A DNA stretch of 64,000 bases, from positions 3,190,494 to 3,254,493 of the forward strand of contig NZ_CP160388.1 in assembly GCF_040732315.1 (NCBI RefSeq). Direction: 5' to 3'. Below are positions 35,356 to 43,840 of the stretch, one piece after another. Made by a program: the position numbers and the translations under genes. Source of the stretch: Oryzisolibacter sp. LB2S (lineage in GTDB: Bacteria; Pseudomonadota; Gammaproteobacteria; Burkholderiales; Burkholderiaceae_C). Each line of letters opens with the position of its first letter. Position 1 is the stretch's first letter. The notes under the pieces were generated by a model. It worked only from the letters and a program-made list of their open reading frames with translations. It was not told the DNA's origin and did not search any database.

Positions 35356-36717
35356 TCAGGATTTCAGGCCCATGCGATGCATCAGGTCATACAGGGTCGG
35401 ACGGCTGATGCCCAGCAGGTCGGCCGCCTTGGCAACAGTACCATCGGCACGGGCAATCGCCGCCAGTACGGCGCGTTTTTCTGCTTCCTCGCGCACCACG
35501 CGCAGGTCGAGGCTGCGGTCGTCCTGCGCGTTGCCGGCGTCCATCAGGCCCACATCGGCGGCCATGATCTGGTTGCCATCGGCCATGATGGTGGCGCGCT
35601 TGATGCGGTTCTCGAGTTCGCGGATGTTGCCCGGCCAGGGATGGGCCTCGATCGCTCGCAAGGCATCGTCGGCCAGGCTCAGGTTGCGGCCATGGTCCTG
35701 GCCGAACCGGCGCACAAAGGCATGGGCAAGCAATGCCGCATCGCCCACGCGTGCGCGCAGGGGCGGTATGTCGACCACGATTTCCGCCAGGCGGTAATAC
35801 AGGTCCTCGCGAAAACGCCCTTCCTTGATGCATTGCGCAAGATTCTGATGCGTGGCGCAGACGATGCGCACATCGACGGGAATGACGTCGCGCCCACCGA
35901 TGCGCTCGACCACGCGTTCCTGCAAAAAACGCAGCAGCTTGGCCTGCAGGGGCATGGGCATATCGCCAATTTCATCGAGCATCAACGTGCCCCCATTGGC
36001 GGACTCAATCTTGCCGGGCGTGGTCTTGGCGGCCCCTGTGAAGGCCCCTTTTTCGTAGCCGAAAAGCTCGCTTTCGAGCAGGTTCTCGGGAATGGCCGCG
36101 CAATTGATGGCCACGAACTTTCCGCCCTTGCGGTTGGACTGCTGATGCAGGCTGCGCGCCAGCACCTCCTTGCCCGTGCCACTTTCACCAAGCAGCATCA
36201 CCGACGCATTCGTGTTGGCCACCTTTTCGATGGTGCGGCAGATGCGCAGCATCTGCGGGTCCCGCGTGATGAGGCCCGCACTCGCGTCCGGCACCTGCAT
36301 CGCCTGCAGCCGCTTGTTCTCGGCCTGCAACTCGTACATGCGAAAGGCCCGCTCGACGCACAGATCGAGCACCTCCGGCTCGAAGGGCTTGGCCAGGAAG
36401 TCGTATGCGCCCATGGCCACGGCCTTGAGCGCGTTCGCCTGGTCGTTCTGGCCCGTCAACACAATGACCTTGGTGTCGGGCGCGGCCGCCAGAATCTGCT
36501 CCAGCAACCTGAACCCTTCCGAGACCGAATCGGCATCCGGCGGCAGCCCCAGATCCATGGTCACCACGGCAGGGGCGTGACGGCGCAGTTGCGCCATGGC
36601 GTTCTCACGGTCGGGTGCCGTGACGGATTCGAAACGATCGAGCGACCACTTGATCTGCTTTTGCAGCGCGAGGTCGTCCTCGACGATCAGCAGGGGCTGC
36701 AGCTTGTCCGCACTCAT
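35356..36717 (-). CDS. prsR: PEP-CTERM-box sigma-54 response regulator PrsR
   Basis: 453-residue NtrC-type activator. The receiver domain has phospho-acceptor Asp55 (TMDLGLPP) and Lys109 (LAKPFEP). The AAA+ domain has Walker A GESGTGKE starting at 177, the sigma-54 contact loop ESELFGYEKGAFTGA, and Walker B GGTLMLDEIGD. A Fis-type helix-turn-helix (VAKAADLLGISRPTLYDLM) closes the protein. PrsR proteins activate promoters of exosortase-dependent and polysaccharide genes with sigma-54. Its partner kinase PrsK is encoded directly upstream. I did not find a clear -24/-12 sigma-54 promoter within the gaps of this window. Confidence 0.95.
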   Translation of the reverse strand: MSADKLQPLLIVEDDLALQKQIKWSLDRFESVTAPDRENAMAQLRRHAPAVVTMDLGLPPDADSVSEGFRLLEQILAAAPDTKVIVLTGQNDQANALKAVAMGAYDFLAKPFEPEVLDLCVERAFRMYELQAENKRLQAMQVPDASAGLITRDPQMLRICRTIEKVANTNASVMLLGESGTGKEVLARSLHQQSNRKGGKFVAINCAAIPENLLESELFGYEKGAFTGAAKTTPGKIESANGGTLMLDEIGDMPMPLQAKLLRFLQERVVERIGGRDVIPVDVRIVCATHQNLAQCIKEGRFREDLYYRLAEIVVDIPPLRARVGDAALLAHAFVRRFGQDHGRNLSLADDALRAIEAHPWPGNIRELENRIKRATIMADGNQIMAADVGLMDAGNAQDDRSLDLRVVREEAEKRAVLAAIARADGTVAKAADLLGISRPTLYDLMHRMGLKS

Positions 36718-36729
36718 GCTGTCCCTCTC

Positions 36730-38799
36730 CTACAACTGCAGGTCCGAATCACGGCTGATCTCGATGAGCGGAAGCAGCAGGCTCACGACCGTTCCCTGGC
36801 CCACCTTGCTGTCCACCGACACCTTCCCCCCCAACTCCTGCACGTACTGAAAGCTCTCGTAAGTGCCAATGCCCATGCCAGACTCCTTGGTCGTCTGAAA
36901 AGGTTTGAACAAACGCGTCTGGATGAACTCCTCGGTCATGCCCTCTCCCTCGTCACCCACCTCCACGCGGGCATGACTGCCGAAACGATCGACCTTGATC
37001 CACACCCGGTCGGCGCCATCGGTGGCATCGAGTGCGTTCTGCACCAGGTGCCCTATGACGCGCTCAAGTCGATCTTCGTGACCGCGCGTAAAAACATGTG
37101 ACGAATTGTACACGTGCAATGTGCGATCGCGGCGTGCGGCATTTGCCGCGAGCCGTTCGGCGATCTTGCCGAGCTCCACACCGACAGCCGCTGCCCCAGA
37201 TGCCGCCCCCTCACGCAATTGCAACATCAATTGCCGCATGCGCTCCAGAGAGTTTTCCACGGTCATCAGCATGTCGGCCTGAAACTCGGGATTGTTCTGC
37301 AGACGCTTGGCGTTTTTGACCATGAGCGACAGCTGGGCAACAATGTTTTTCAGATCGTGCACCACGAAGGCCGACATGCGGCTGAAGGCCTCGAACTTGC
37401 GCGATTCGAGCAGCGCCTCGGTCGCCTGCATTTGCGCAAGAATGCTCGCGGCCTGCCGACCCGCCGTCTTCAGAAGATCGATCACCTCCCAGTTCACGTC
37501 CACGGCCGTGCGCGGGCTGGCCAGCAGCACGAAGCCCAGCAAGCCCTTGCCCTGCCACAGCGGCACCAACAGCCAGGCCTGGGGATACTGGGCCAGCCAG
37601 TCCGGTATCTGCATGTCGCGATAGCGTGATGGCGCGGCACGCCACTCATCGAGATTGACCACCCAACCCGTGGAGCGCAGAAAGTCCGGCAACGCCCCAT
37701 CTCGGTCCACTGTCTGCGCTGCCAGCGGCAGGTTCCAGCGCGCCACCTGGCGAAACTGGTCGTCCTCCGGGCGCAGCAGCCACAACGCACCCGCCGGACT
37801 CTCCAACATGTCCGCAAGGCCCCGGATGACGTTGCGGCCCGCCTCCTGCGGGTGGTCGTGGCTCGACACCGTTGCGGTGAACTTCAGCCACTCCTCGCGG
37901 TAGTCGAAGCGATAGCGGAAGAAGTGCTTGCCCAGAAAGACCCGCAGGGTGGCGCGCAGCGAGGCCGACAGCACCACGGCAATGGCCAGTACCAGTGCCA
38001 GAAAAACCAGCCCCAGTTGCAGCGCCCCACCCCATGCGCCGCCGAAATAGCGCACGTAGTAGCCCACCGCGGCCATGAAGATCAGGTACAGCCCCACCAG
38101 CACCAGCGACGCCGAATGGAAGATGACCTTGTGCGACACGTGAATCTTGGCGATCCAGTTGCGGTGGCGCGTGGTCGCCAGCAGCAGCAGGGGCACCATG
38201 AAGGCGTGCACGAACGGACGGACACTCAATGCATCGGGATCCAGCCCCTGGAACAGCACGCCCTGAGAGAACAGGTACAGATCGAACAGAAAGGTGCCCG
38301 CAAGCCCCAGGCACACAGGCTTGGCGCTCCACAGGGAGTCCTCCGGCAGATTGCGCAGCAACTGCTCGAGCAGCACCAGGCCTGCAATCGACAGCAACAC
38401 CATCAGGAAGGCATGCCCCGTCACGCCTGCACCGACATTCGCGATTGCCACCAGGGCCGGAGCGCCCAGGAGTCCCGCCGCCGCGAGCACCGGCCAGCGC
38501 TTGCGCCAACGCCCTTCAGGGTCGGCCAGAAACAGCGCCACAAAGCCAGCCCAGCAAAGGTAGCGCAGCACATCTGCCACCTGCGCCACGAACCACCATG
38601 ACGGGTGATTCGTCAATCCCAGCAGACTGCTGCCGCTCCACAGCAGCGTCATGACGACGGCCGCAAGCATCGTCGTCGCGATGCGGCCATCCTTGGTACG
38701 CAAGTGCTGCTGGCTGAGCAGGCGCAGCAGCATCAAGCCATAGGCCCCAGCGGCCAGCACCCAGCCCCAGAAGAAGATGCTGCTTTCCGTGTCACTCAT
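36730..38799 (-). CDS. prsK: PEP-CTERM system sensor histidine kinase PrsK
   Basis: 689-residue membrane kinase. The N-terminal half has about eight transmembrane helices (residues 8-300), then a GAF-like domain (about 315-460). The dimerisation/phospho-acceptor helix contains VVHDLKNIVAQLSL, followed by a HATPase domain with G-box DEGEGM and a GMGIGTYES segment. It should phosphorylate PrsR in response to an unknown membrane or envelope signal. ATG 38799 is chosen over the upstream TTG at 38808. The end is 12 bp from prsR. Confidence 0.94.
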   Translation of the reverse strand: MSDTESSIFFWGWVLAAGAYGLMLLRLLSQQHLRTKDGRIATTMLAAVVMTLLWSGSSLLGLTNHPSWWFVAQVADVLRYLCWAGFVALFLADPEGRWRKRWPVLAAAGLLGAPALVAIANVGAGVTGHAFLMVLLSIAGLVLLEQLLRNLPEDSLWSAKPVCLGLAGTFLFDLYLFSQGVLFQGLDPDALSVRPFVHAFMVPLLLLATTRHRNWIAKIHVSHKVIFHSASLVLVGLYLIFMAAVGYYVRYFGGAWGGALQLGLVFLALVLAIAVVLSASLRATLRVFLGKHFFRYRFDYREEWLKFTATVSSHDHPQEAGRNVIRGLADMLESPAGALWLLRPEDDQFRQVARWNLPLAAQTVDRDGALPDFLRSTGWVVNLDEWRAAPSRYRDMQIPDWLAQYPQAWLLVPLWQGKGLLGFVLLASPRTAVDVNWEVIDLLKTAGRQAASILAQMQATEALLESRKFEAFSRMSAFVVHDLKNIVAQLSLMVKNAKRLQNNPEFQADMLMTVENSLERMRQLMLQLREGAASGAAAVGVELGKIAERLAANAARRDRTLHVYNSSHVFTRGHEDRLERVIGHLVQNALDATDGADRVWIKVDRFGSHARVEVGDEGEGMTEEFIQTRLFKPFQTTKESGMGIGTYESFQYVQELGGKVSVDSKVGQGTVVSLLLPLIEISRDSDLQL

Positions 38800-38838
38800 G
38801 CAATGCAATCCATCATTTGCACCCGTCCCGGCAGACCA

Positions 38839-40044
38839 CTACACCAGCACCTCGAGGCACGCGGGGTGGCTCAGAAAGCCCTGCGGACTGGCGCTGGCGC
38901 CATAGGCCCCGGACTGCAGAACGGCCACCAGGTCGCCGGGCTCGGCGACTGCGAGATCCATGCGGTCGGCCAGCACGTCGAGCGGCGTGCACAGGGGGCC
39001 GACCACAGAGGCCGTCTCGCGCTCGGCCGACTGCAGCCGGTTGCCAATGACCACGGGATAGTTGCGCCGTATGACCTGCCCGAAGTTGCCCGATGCCGCA
39101 AGGTGCTGGTGCATGCCGCCGTCGGTCACGAGAAACACCTGGTCGCGCGACTGCTTGCGATCGAGCACCCGGGCCACGTACACGCCGGCCTCGCCCACGA
39201 GGTAGCGACCCAGCTCCACGACCAGATGCGCGCCGGGCTGGGCCTGCACGAGCCGCTCTCGCACCTGGGCCAATGCCTCGGCCACGGGAGCGAGGTCCAA
39301 CCGCCTGTCTGCCGGGAAGTACGGTATGCCCCAGCCCCCGCCCAGGTTGACGCTGCGCACCGGCGCCGGCGCGTCCTGCGCCAGGCGCAGCACCAGATCG
39401 AGCGAGCGGCGCAGGCTCTCGGCAATGACTTCGCCGCGCAGGTTCTGCGAGCCCGGATAGACATGAAAACCCTCGAAGACCAGTCCCTGCCTGCCCATGG
39501 CCCGCAGCAGCGCCGGGGCCTGCTCGGCATCCACGCCGAAGGGCTTGGCGCCGCCGCCCATGTGCATGCCGGCGCCGCGCAGCTCAAAGTCCGGGTTGAT
39601 GCGCAGGGCCACGCGCGCGCCTCGGCCCAGGGACTGGGCTGCGTCGGCCAGCAGGTGCAGCTCGCGCGCCGACTCCACATGCAGCAGCACGCCCGAGGCC
39701 ACGGCCTGGCGCAGCTCCGCCTCGCGCTTGCCCGGGCCGGCAAAGCCTATGCCCTGCGGGTCCGCCCCGGCATCCAGCGCCAGCCGCAGTTCGGCCGCCG
39801 ACGCCACGTCCATGCCGTCGACCAGCGGCCGCACGAAACCCACAAGGGCGGGCATGGGGTTGGCCTTGATCGCGTAGTGCAGGTGCACGCCCGCGGGCAG
39901 CACCTGGCGCACGGCGGCAATGCGCGCCGCAATCAGCGCGCGGTCGTAGGCATAGAACGGGGTCTGGCCGACGCGCTCGGCGAGCAGCGACAGCGCCAGC
40001 CCCCCTACCTGCAGCTCGGCGCCCGAGAGGTCAAAGCGATCCAT
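38839..40044 (-). CDS. PLP-dependent decarboxylase, exosortase A system-associated
   Basis: 401-residue fold-type III (alanine racemase-like) decarboxylase related to LysA. The PLP lysine is Lys60 in LHYAIKANP. The glycine loop is LGGGWGIPYF, and the C-terminal part has an active-site Cys segment (VVGPLCTPLDVL). This subfamily occurs beside exosortase A and the AMP ligase encoded just upstream. It probably decarboxylates an amino acid attached to, or released from, the acyl carrier protein. The 14-bp overlap with the AMP ligase gene indicates coupled translation. Confidence 0.92.
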   Translation of the reverse strand: MDRFDLSGAELQVGGLALSLLAERVGQTPFYAYDRALIAARIAAVRQVLPAGVHLHYAIKANPMPALVGFVRPLVDGMDVASAAELRLALDAGADPQGIGFAGPGKREAELRQAVASGVLLHVESARELHLLADAAQSLGRGARVALRINPDFELRGAGMHMGGGAKPFGVDAEQAPALLRAMGRQGLVFEGFHVYPGSQNLRGEVIAESLRRSLDLVLRLAQDAPAPVRSVNLGGGWGIPYFPADRRLDLAPVAEALAQVRERLVQAQPGAHLVVELGRYLVGEAGVYVARVLDRKQSRDQVFLVTDGGMHQHLAASGNFGQVIRRNYPVVIGNRLQSAERETASVVGPLCTPLDVLADRMDLAVAEPGDLVAVLQSGAYGASASPQGFLSHPACLEVLV

Positions 40045-41683
40045 GTTCCTGTATCCAGCGTTGGCGATCGAGCTTGCCATTCGGGCTGCGCGGCAGGGGT
40101 TGGTCCACCCAGTGCACCTGCCGTGGCAGCATGAACGCCGGCAGCTGCTGGCGGCAATGCGCCATCAGGGCGGCGTCGCGCGTGGCCGTGTCGGCGCCCG
40201 CGGGCGATGGCCACAGGGCCGCGCAGATGGCGCTGCCCAGGGCGTCGTCGGGGCGGGCATAGACCAGTGCCTCGGCCACCAGGCCGCTCGCGTAGAGCGC
40301 CTCCTCCACCTCGGTCGGGCTCACGCGGTAGCCCGAGGTCTTGATCATCTCGTCGCGCCTGCCCACGAAGTACAGAAAACCGTCCGCATCGCGGCGCACG
40401 GTGTCGCCCGAGAACACGGCGTACTCGGGCGCTGCCCGCCCCGCATCGGCCGCCTGCAGCGCCGCAGGCCAGGGTCGGAAGCGCCGTTCCGTCTCTTCGG
40501 GGCGACGCCAGTAGCCCAGGGCCACCAGAGCCCCTCGGTGCACCAGCTCGCCGGGTTCGTCGACGGCGCATTCCGTGCCGTCCTCGCGCAGCACGCGCAC
40601 ATCGGCATTGGGAATGGCCCGGCCGATGGAGTCGGGGCGGCGGTCCACCTCCTCGGGCGGCAGATAGGTGGAGCGAAAGGCCTCCGTGAGGCCGTACATC
40701 AGATAGGGCCGGGCCGCGGGCGCGAGCGCGCGCAGGCGCTCCAGCGTGGCGCGCGGCATGCGCCCGCCGGTGTTGGCCCAGTAGCGCAGGTGCTCGGCCG
40801 CGCCCGCGGGCCAGTCCAGCGCCGCCAGCTGCATGTACAGCGGCGGCACGGCCGTCAGGCAGGTGATGCGCTCGCGCGCCATGGTCTGCAGCACGTCGCG
40901 CGGCAGCAGGTAGTTGAGCAGCACCACGCGCGCGCCCACCAGGAACGCCGTGGTGAGCTGACTGAAGCCCGCGTCGAACGACAGCGGCAGCACGGCCAGC
41001 AGGCTGTCGTCGGCGCGGTTGCCCAGGTAGCTGGCCACGCTGACGGCGCCGGCCACGAGGTTGCGGTGCGACAGCACCACGCCCTTGGGCCGGCCCGTGC
41101 TGCCCGAGGTGTAGAAGATCACCGCCACATCGACGTCGAGCCCTCTCGGCAACGACTGCAAGGACGGCAGGGGTTGCTGCTCGAGCGCCTGCATGTCGGC
41201 CCAGGCGTGGACGGCAAGGCCGGCGGGCAGCGGCGCGAGTGCACCTGCTGCCGCCTCGTCGCACAGCAGCACATGGCGCAGCGAGGGGCAGTCCGCCAGC
41301 ACCGGCGCCAGCGCCGCCAGCCGCGCGCGTGAGGTGACCAGCACCTGCGCCTCTGCGTCCTGCAGGATATGCGCCACCTGCGCGGCCTTGAGCAGCGGGT
41401 TGACGGGCACCAGCACGCCGCCCGCAGCCGGCGCCGCAAAGCTGGCCACCACGGCCTCCACGCGCTTGTCCAGGTACACGGCCACGCGCGCGCCGCGCTC
41501 GAGCCCCAGCGCCAGCAGGCCTGCGGCGCAGCGCTGCGTCTGTGCCTGCAGATCGGCATAGCTCACATGCGCGCCGTTGACCGACAGCGCGGTGTGGCCG
41601 GGCCAGCAGGCGGCAGCGCGCGCCGGCAGGTCATGCAGCAAAACAGGGGGAATCCCTCCGAGAAAATCCGGTTGATGAGGCAT
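40031..41683 (-). CDS. Acyl-CoA ligase (AMP-forming), exosortase A system-associated
   Basis: 550-residue adenylate-forming enzyme. The AMP motif is FYTSGSTGRPKG near residue 195, the adenine motif is YGLTEAFRS, and the hinge/C-terminal domain has YFVGRRDEMIKTSGYRVSP. The catalytic lysine is in NGKLDRQ near the C-terminus, as in amino-acid activating ligases. The usual partner is the carrier protein encoded divergently at 41779, so it likely loads an amino or fatty acid onto that protein's phosphopantetheine arm. Target of the modification in exosortase systems is unknown. Confidence 0.92.
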   Translation of the reverse strand: MPHQPDFLGGIPPVLLHDLPARAAACWPGHTALSVNGAHVSYADLQAQTQRCAAGLLALGLERGARVAVYLDKRVEAVVASFAAPAAGGVLVPVNPLLKAAQVAHILQDAEAQVLVTSRARLAALAPVLADCPSLRHVLLCDEAAAGALAPLPAGLAVHAWADMQALEQQPLPSLQSLPRGLDVDVAVIFYTSGSTGRPKGVVLSHRNLVAGAVSVASYLGNRADDSLLAVLPLSFDAGFSQLTTAFLVGARVVLLNYLLPRDVLQTMARERITCLTAVPPLYMQLAALDWPAGAAEHLRYWANTGGRMPRATLERLRALAPAARPYLMYGLTEAFRSTYLPPEEVDRRPDSIGRAIPNADVRVLREDGTECAVDEPGELVHRGALVALGYWRRPEETERRFRPWPAALQAADAGRAAPEYAVFSGDTVRRDADGFLYFVGRRDEMIKTSGYRVSPTEVEEALYASGLVAEALVYARPDDALGSAICAALWPSPAGADTATRDAALMAHCRQQLPAFMLPRQVHWVDQPLPRSPNGKLDRQRWIQEHGSL

Positions 41684-41778
41684 TGGCGCATGTTAAGGCA
41701 TCGCCTCGGCGCCACAGGCAGCGCACCCACCGGGCCACTAGAATCGCGCCGCAATTGCAGTGCAAACCCCTACACATC

Positions 41779-42039
41779 ATGAATCTCACCGAACAAGTCC
41801 TGCGCGTGCTGGACGAGGCCCTGGCCCTGCACGGCCGCGCCACCGCCTTTGACCGCGACACACCGCTGCTCGGGGCCCTGCCCGAACTCGACTCCATGGC
41901 CGTGCTCGCGCTGATCACCGGACTGGAGAACCATTTCGGCATCGCCTTCAGCGATGAAGACCTGAGCGGCGCGGTCTTTGCCACCGTGGGCAGCCTGTGC
42001 GATCTGGTGGAGCAGGCGCTGGCCAGGCAGGACACATGA
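41779..42039 (+). CDS. Acyl carrier protein, exosortase A system-associated
   Basis: 86-residue carrier protein. The phosphopantetheine attachment site is Ser39 in ELDSMAVLAL. The four-helix pattern (LTEQVLRVLDEAL...FGIAFSDEDL) matches ACP length. It is the first gene of a translationally coupled trio with hydrolases 2 and 1 (ATGA overlaps), and divergent from its likely AMP ligase over 95 bp. No nearby fatty-acid synthesis gene exists, so it should serve the exosortase-linked pathway. Confidence 0.9.
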   Translation: MNLTEQVLRVLDEALALHGRATAFDRDTPLLGALPELDSMAVLALITGLENHFGIAFSDEDLSGAVFATVGSLCDLVEQALARQDT

Positions 42040-42938
42040 GCCTGCCCCCGCAGGCCGGGCTGCCGCAGGCCTTCTTTCTCGAGGCCGCCGACGGCGGGCA
42101 GCGCTTCTGCCTGTACCACGCACCGCGCGGCGACAGGCCGCTGGGGCGTGTGCTCTACCTGCATCCCTTTGCCGAGGAACTCAACTGCACGCGCCGCGTG
42201 GTGGCCGCCCAGGCCCGCGCGCTGGCCAAGGCCGGCTACGCCGTGCTGCAGATCGACCTGCTGGGCTGCGGCGACAGCAGTGGCGACTTTGCCGACGCCA
42301 CCTGGGACGCCTGGCTGGCCGATGCCCTGGCCGCGCATCGCTGGCTGGCCGCGCGGGCCGGCGGCCCGATCTGGCTGTGGGGCCTGCGCGCCGGCGCCCT
42401 GCTGGCCACACAACTGGCCAGCCGGCTGCTGCCAAGTCCCGCCGAAGGCGTGCGCGAAGGTGCAGGCGAAGGTGGGGGCGAACCCGTGCATCTGCTGCTG
42501 TGGCAACCCGTCGCCAGCGGCCAGCAGTTGCTGCAGCAGTTTCTGCGCCTGCACAGCGCCAGCCAGTGGCTGGGCGCCAGCCCCGGTGACGCCCCGGCGC
42601 CGGCCCAGGCCCTGGCCCAGGGCCAGACGGTGCACATTGCGGGCTATGCACTGAGCCCCACATTGGCCCAGGGCCTGGGCCTGGCCCGGCTGACCCCACC
42701 CGCGCCGCCAGCGGTCACTTCACGACTGGTGTGGCTCGAGCTGTCCAGCGCCCAACCACCGACACTCGGCGCTTCTGCCGACAGGGCCGTGGCCGCCTGG
42801 CGCGCCGCCGGCTGGCAGGTGCAGGCCCAGGCCGTGGCCGGCCCCGCCTTCTGGCAGACCGTGGACGGCGGCGATGCGCCGGCGCTGATCGACGCCACGC
42901 TGGCCGCACTCACCCCCGCTGCCGCTCCGATGCCATGA
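42036..42938 (+). CDS. Hydrolase 2, exosortase A system-associated
   Basis: 300-residue alpha/beta-hydrolase-fold protein. The nucleophile elbow reads WGLRAGA (Arg118 where Ser or Cys would be), as I recall for this subfamily, so classic esterase chemistry is doubtful. The strand QIDLLGCGDSSG near residue 72 and the LHPFAEELN oxyanion-type segment are conserved. It overlaps the carrier protein gene and hydrolase 1 by four bases each. It may bind an acyl-carrier substrate in partnership with hydrolase 1. Confidence 0.88.
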   Translation: MSLPPQAGLPQAFFLEAADGGQRFCLYHAPRGDRPLGRVLYLHPFAEELNCTRRVVAAQARALAKAGYAVLQIDLLGCGDSSGDFADATWDAWLADALAAHRWLAARAGGPIWLWGLRAGALLATQLASRLLPSPAEGVREGAGEGGGEPVHLLLWQPVASGQQLLQQFLRLHSASQWLGASPGDAPAPAQALAQGQTVHIAGYALSPTLAQGLGLARLTPPAPPAVTSRLVWLELSSAQPPTLGASADRAVAAWRAAGWQVQAQAVAGPAFWQTVDGGDAPALIDATLAALTPAAAPMP

Positions 42939-43804
42939 ACATACGCGAGCAAGCCCTGGAGATCACCGGCGCAAGCCGTGGCGCGGGAGGCGATCCCGCC
43001 AGTGCCATGCTGGGCATCCTCTCCATGCCGGCGGCGGGCATGGAGGTGCAGCGCACGGCCATCGTCATCGTCGTCGGCGGCGCGCAGTACCGGGTGGGCA
43101 GCCACCGCCAGTTTGTGCAGCTGGCGCGCCGGCTGGCGGGCGCGGGCCATCCTGTGCTGCGCTTTGACCTGCCCGGCATGGGCGACAGCCCCGGCGCCAG
43201 CGTGCCTTTCGAGCAGACGGCCCCGCACATCGGCGCGGCCATCGACGCCACCGTGCGCGCCAGTGGCGCCCACCGCATCGTGCTCTGGGGCCTGTGCGAC
43301 GGCGCGTCGGCCAGCCTGCTGTACCTGCAGGCCAGGCGTGACGCGCGTGTGGCGGGGCTGGTGCTGCTCAACCCCTGGGTGCGCTCCGAGGCCGGACTGG
43401 CGAGGACGCGCGTCAAGCATTACTACCGGCAGCGCCTGCTCGAGCCCGCCTTCTGGCGCAAGCTCTGGGCCGGCGGCGTGGGCCTGAAGGCGCTGCGCGA
43501 TCTGGGCCGCAATCTGCGCAGCATGCGCCGCAAGAGACCACAATCACTATCATTTCAAGAGCTTATGGCGCTTGCCTGGCAAGGCTTTGAAGGCAAAACA
43601 CTGCTTATTCTGAGCACGCGCGACGTGACCGCCCAGGAGTTTGCCGAATGCCTTGCGAGCGACGCCCCCTGGCGCCAGGCGGCACAGCGGCCGACCGTCA
43701 CCCGCCACGATCTGCAGGGCGCCGATCACACCTGCTCGCAACCCGCCAGCCAGCAGGAGGTGGAAGCCCTGACCCTGCGCTGGCTGGCCACGCTGACCCG
43801 GTAA
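42935..43804 (+). CDS. Hydrolase 1, exosortase A system-associated
   Basis: 289-residue alpha/beta hydrolase. The elbow is WGLCDGASA with Cys121 as candidate nucleophile, consistent with thioester chemistry on an acyl carrier. A FDLPGMGDSPG strand lies near residue 78. The segment KRPQSLSFQELMALAWQGF (about residues 198-220) is encoded by repeat copy G, a low-GC stretch. The GADHTCSQPA segment near residue 263 provides the expected catalytic His. It is last in the ACP-hydrolase operon. Confidence 0.88.
   Translation: MNIREQALEITGASRGAGGDPASAMLGILSMPAAGMEVQRTAIVIVVGGAQYRVGSHRQFVQLARRLAGAGHPVLRFDLPGMGDSPGASVPFEQTAPHIGAAIDATVRASGAHRIVLWGLCDGASASLLYLQARRDARVAGLVLLNPWVRSEAGLARTRVKHYYRQRLLEPAFWRKLWAGGVGLKALRDLGRNLRSMRRKRPQSLSFQELMALAWQGFEGKTLLILSTRDVTAQEFAECLASDAPWRQAAQRPTVTRHDLQGADHTCSQPASQQEVEALTLRWLATLTR
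43541..43601 (+). repeat. Dispersed repeat, copy G (inside hydrolase 1 gene)
   Basis: CACTATCATTTCAAGAGCTT then ATGGCGCTTGCCTGGCAAGG and CTTTGAAGGC. It agrees with copy E over TGGCGCTTGyCTGGCAAGGC. It is AT-richer than the flanking gene and in frame with it. Confidence 0.55.
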
Positions 43805-43840
43805 GCGTTTGAGCCCAGCCAGCGGCACTGGCCACGCCCA

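Noticed and set aside
32467..37101. 1544-codon open frame on the plus strand opposite prsT, prsR and prsK
   Set aside because: No domain signal and antisense to three recognised genes; composition typical of GC-rich antisense frames.
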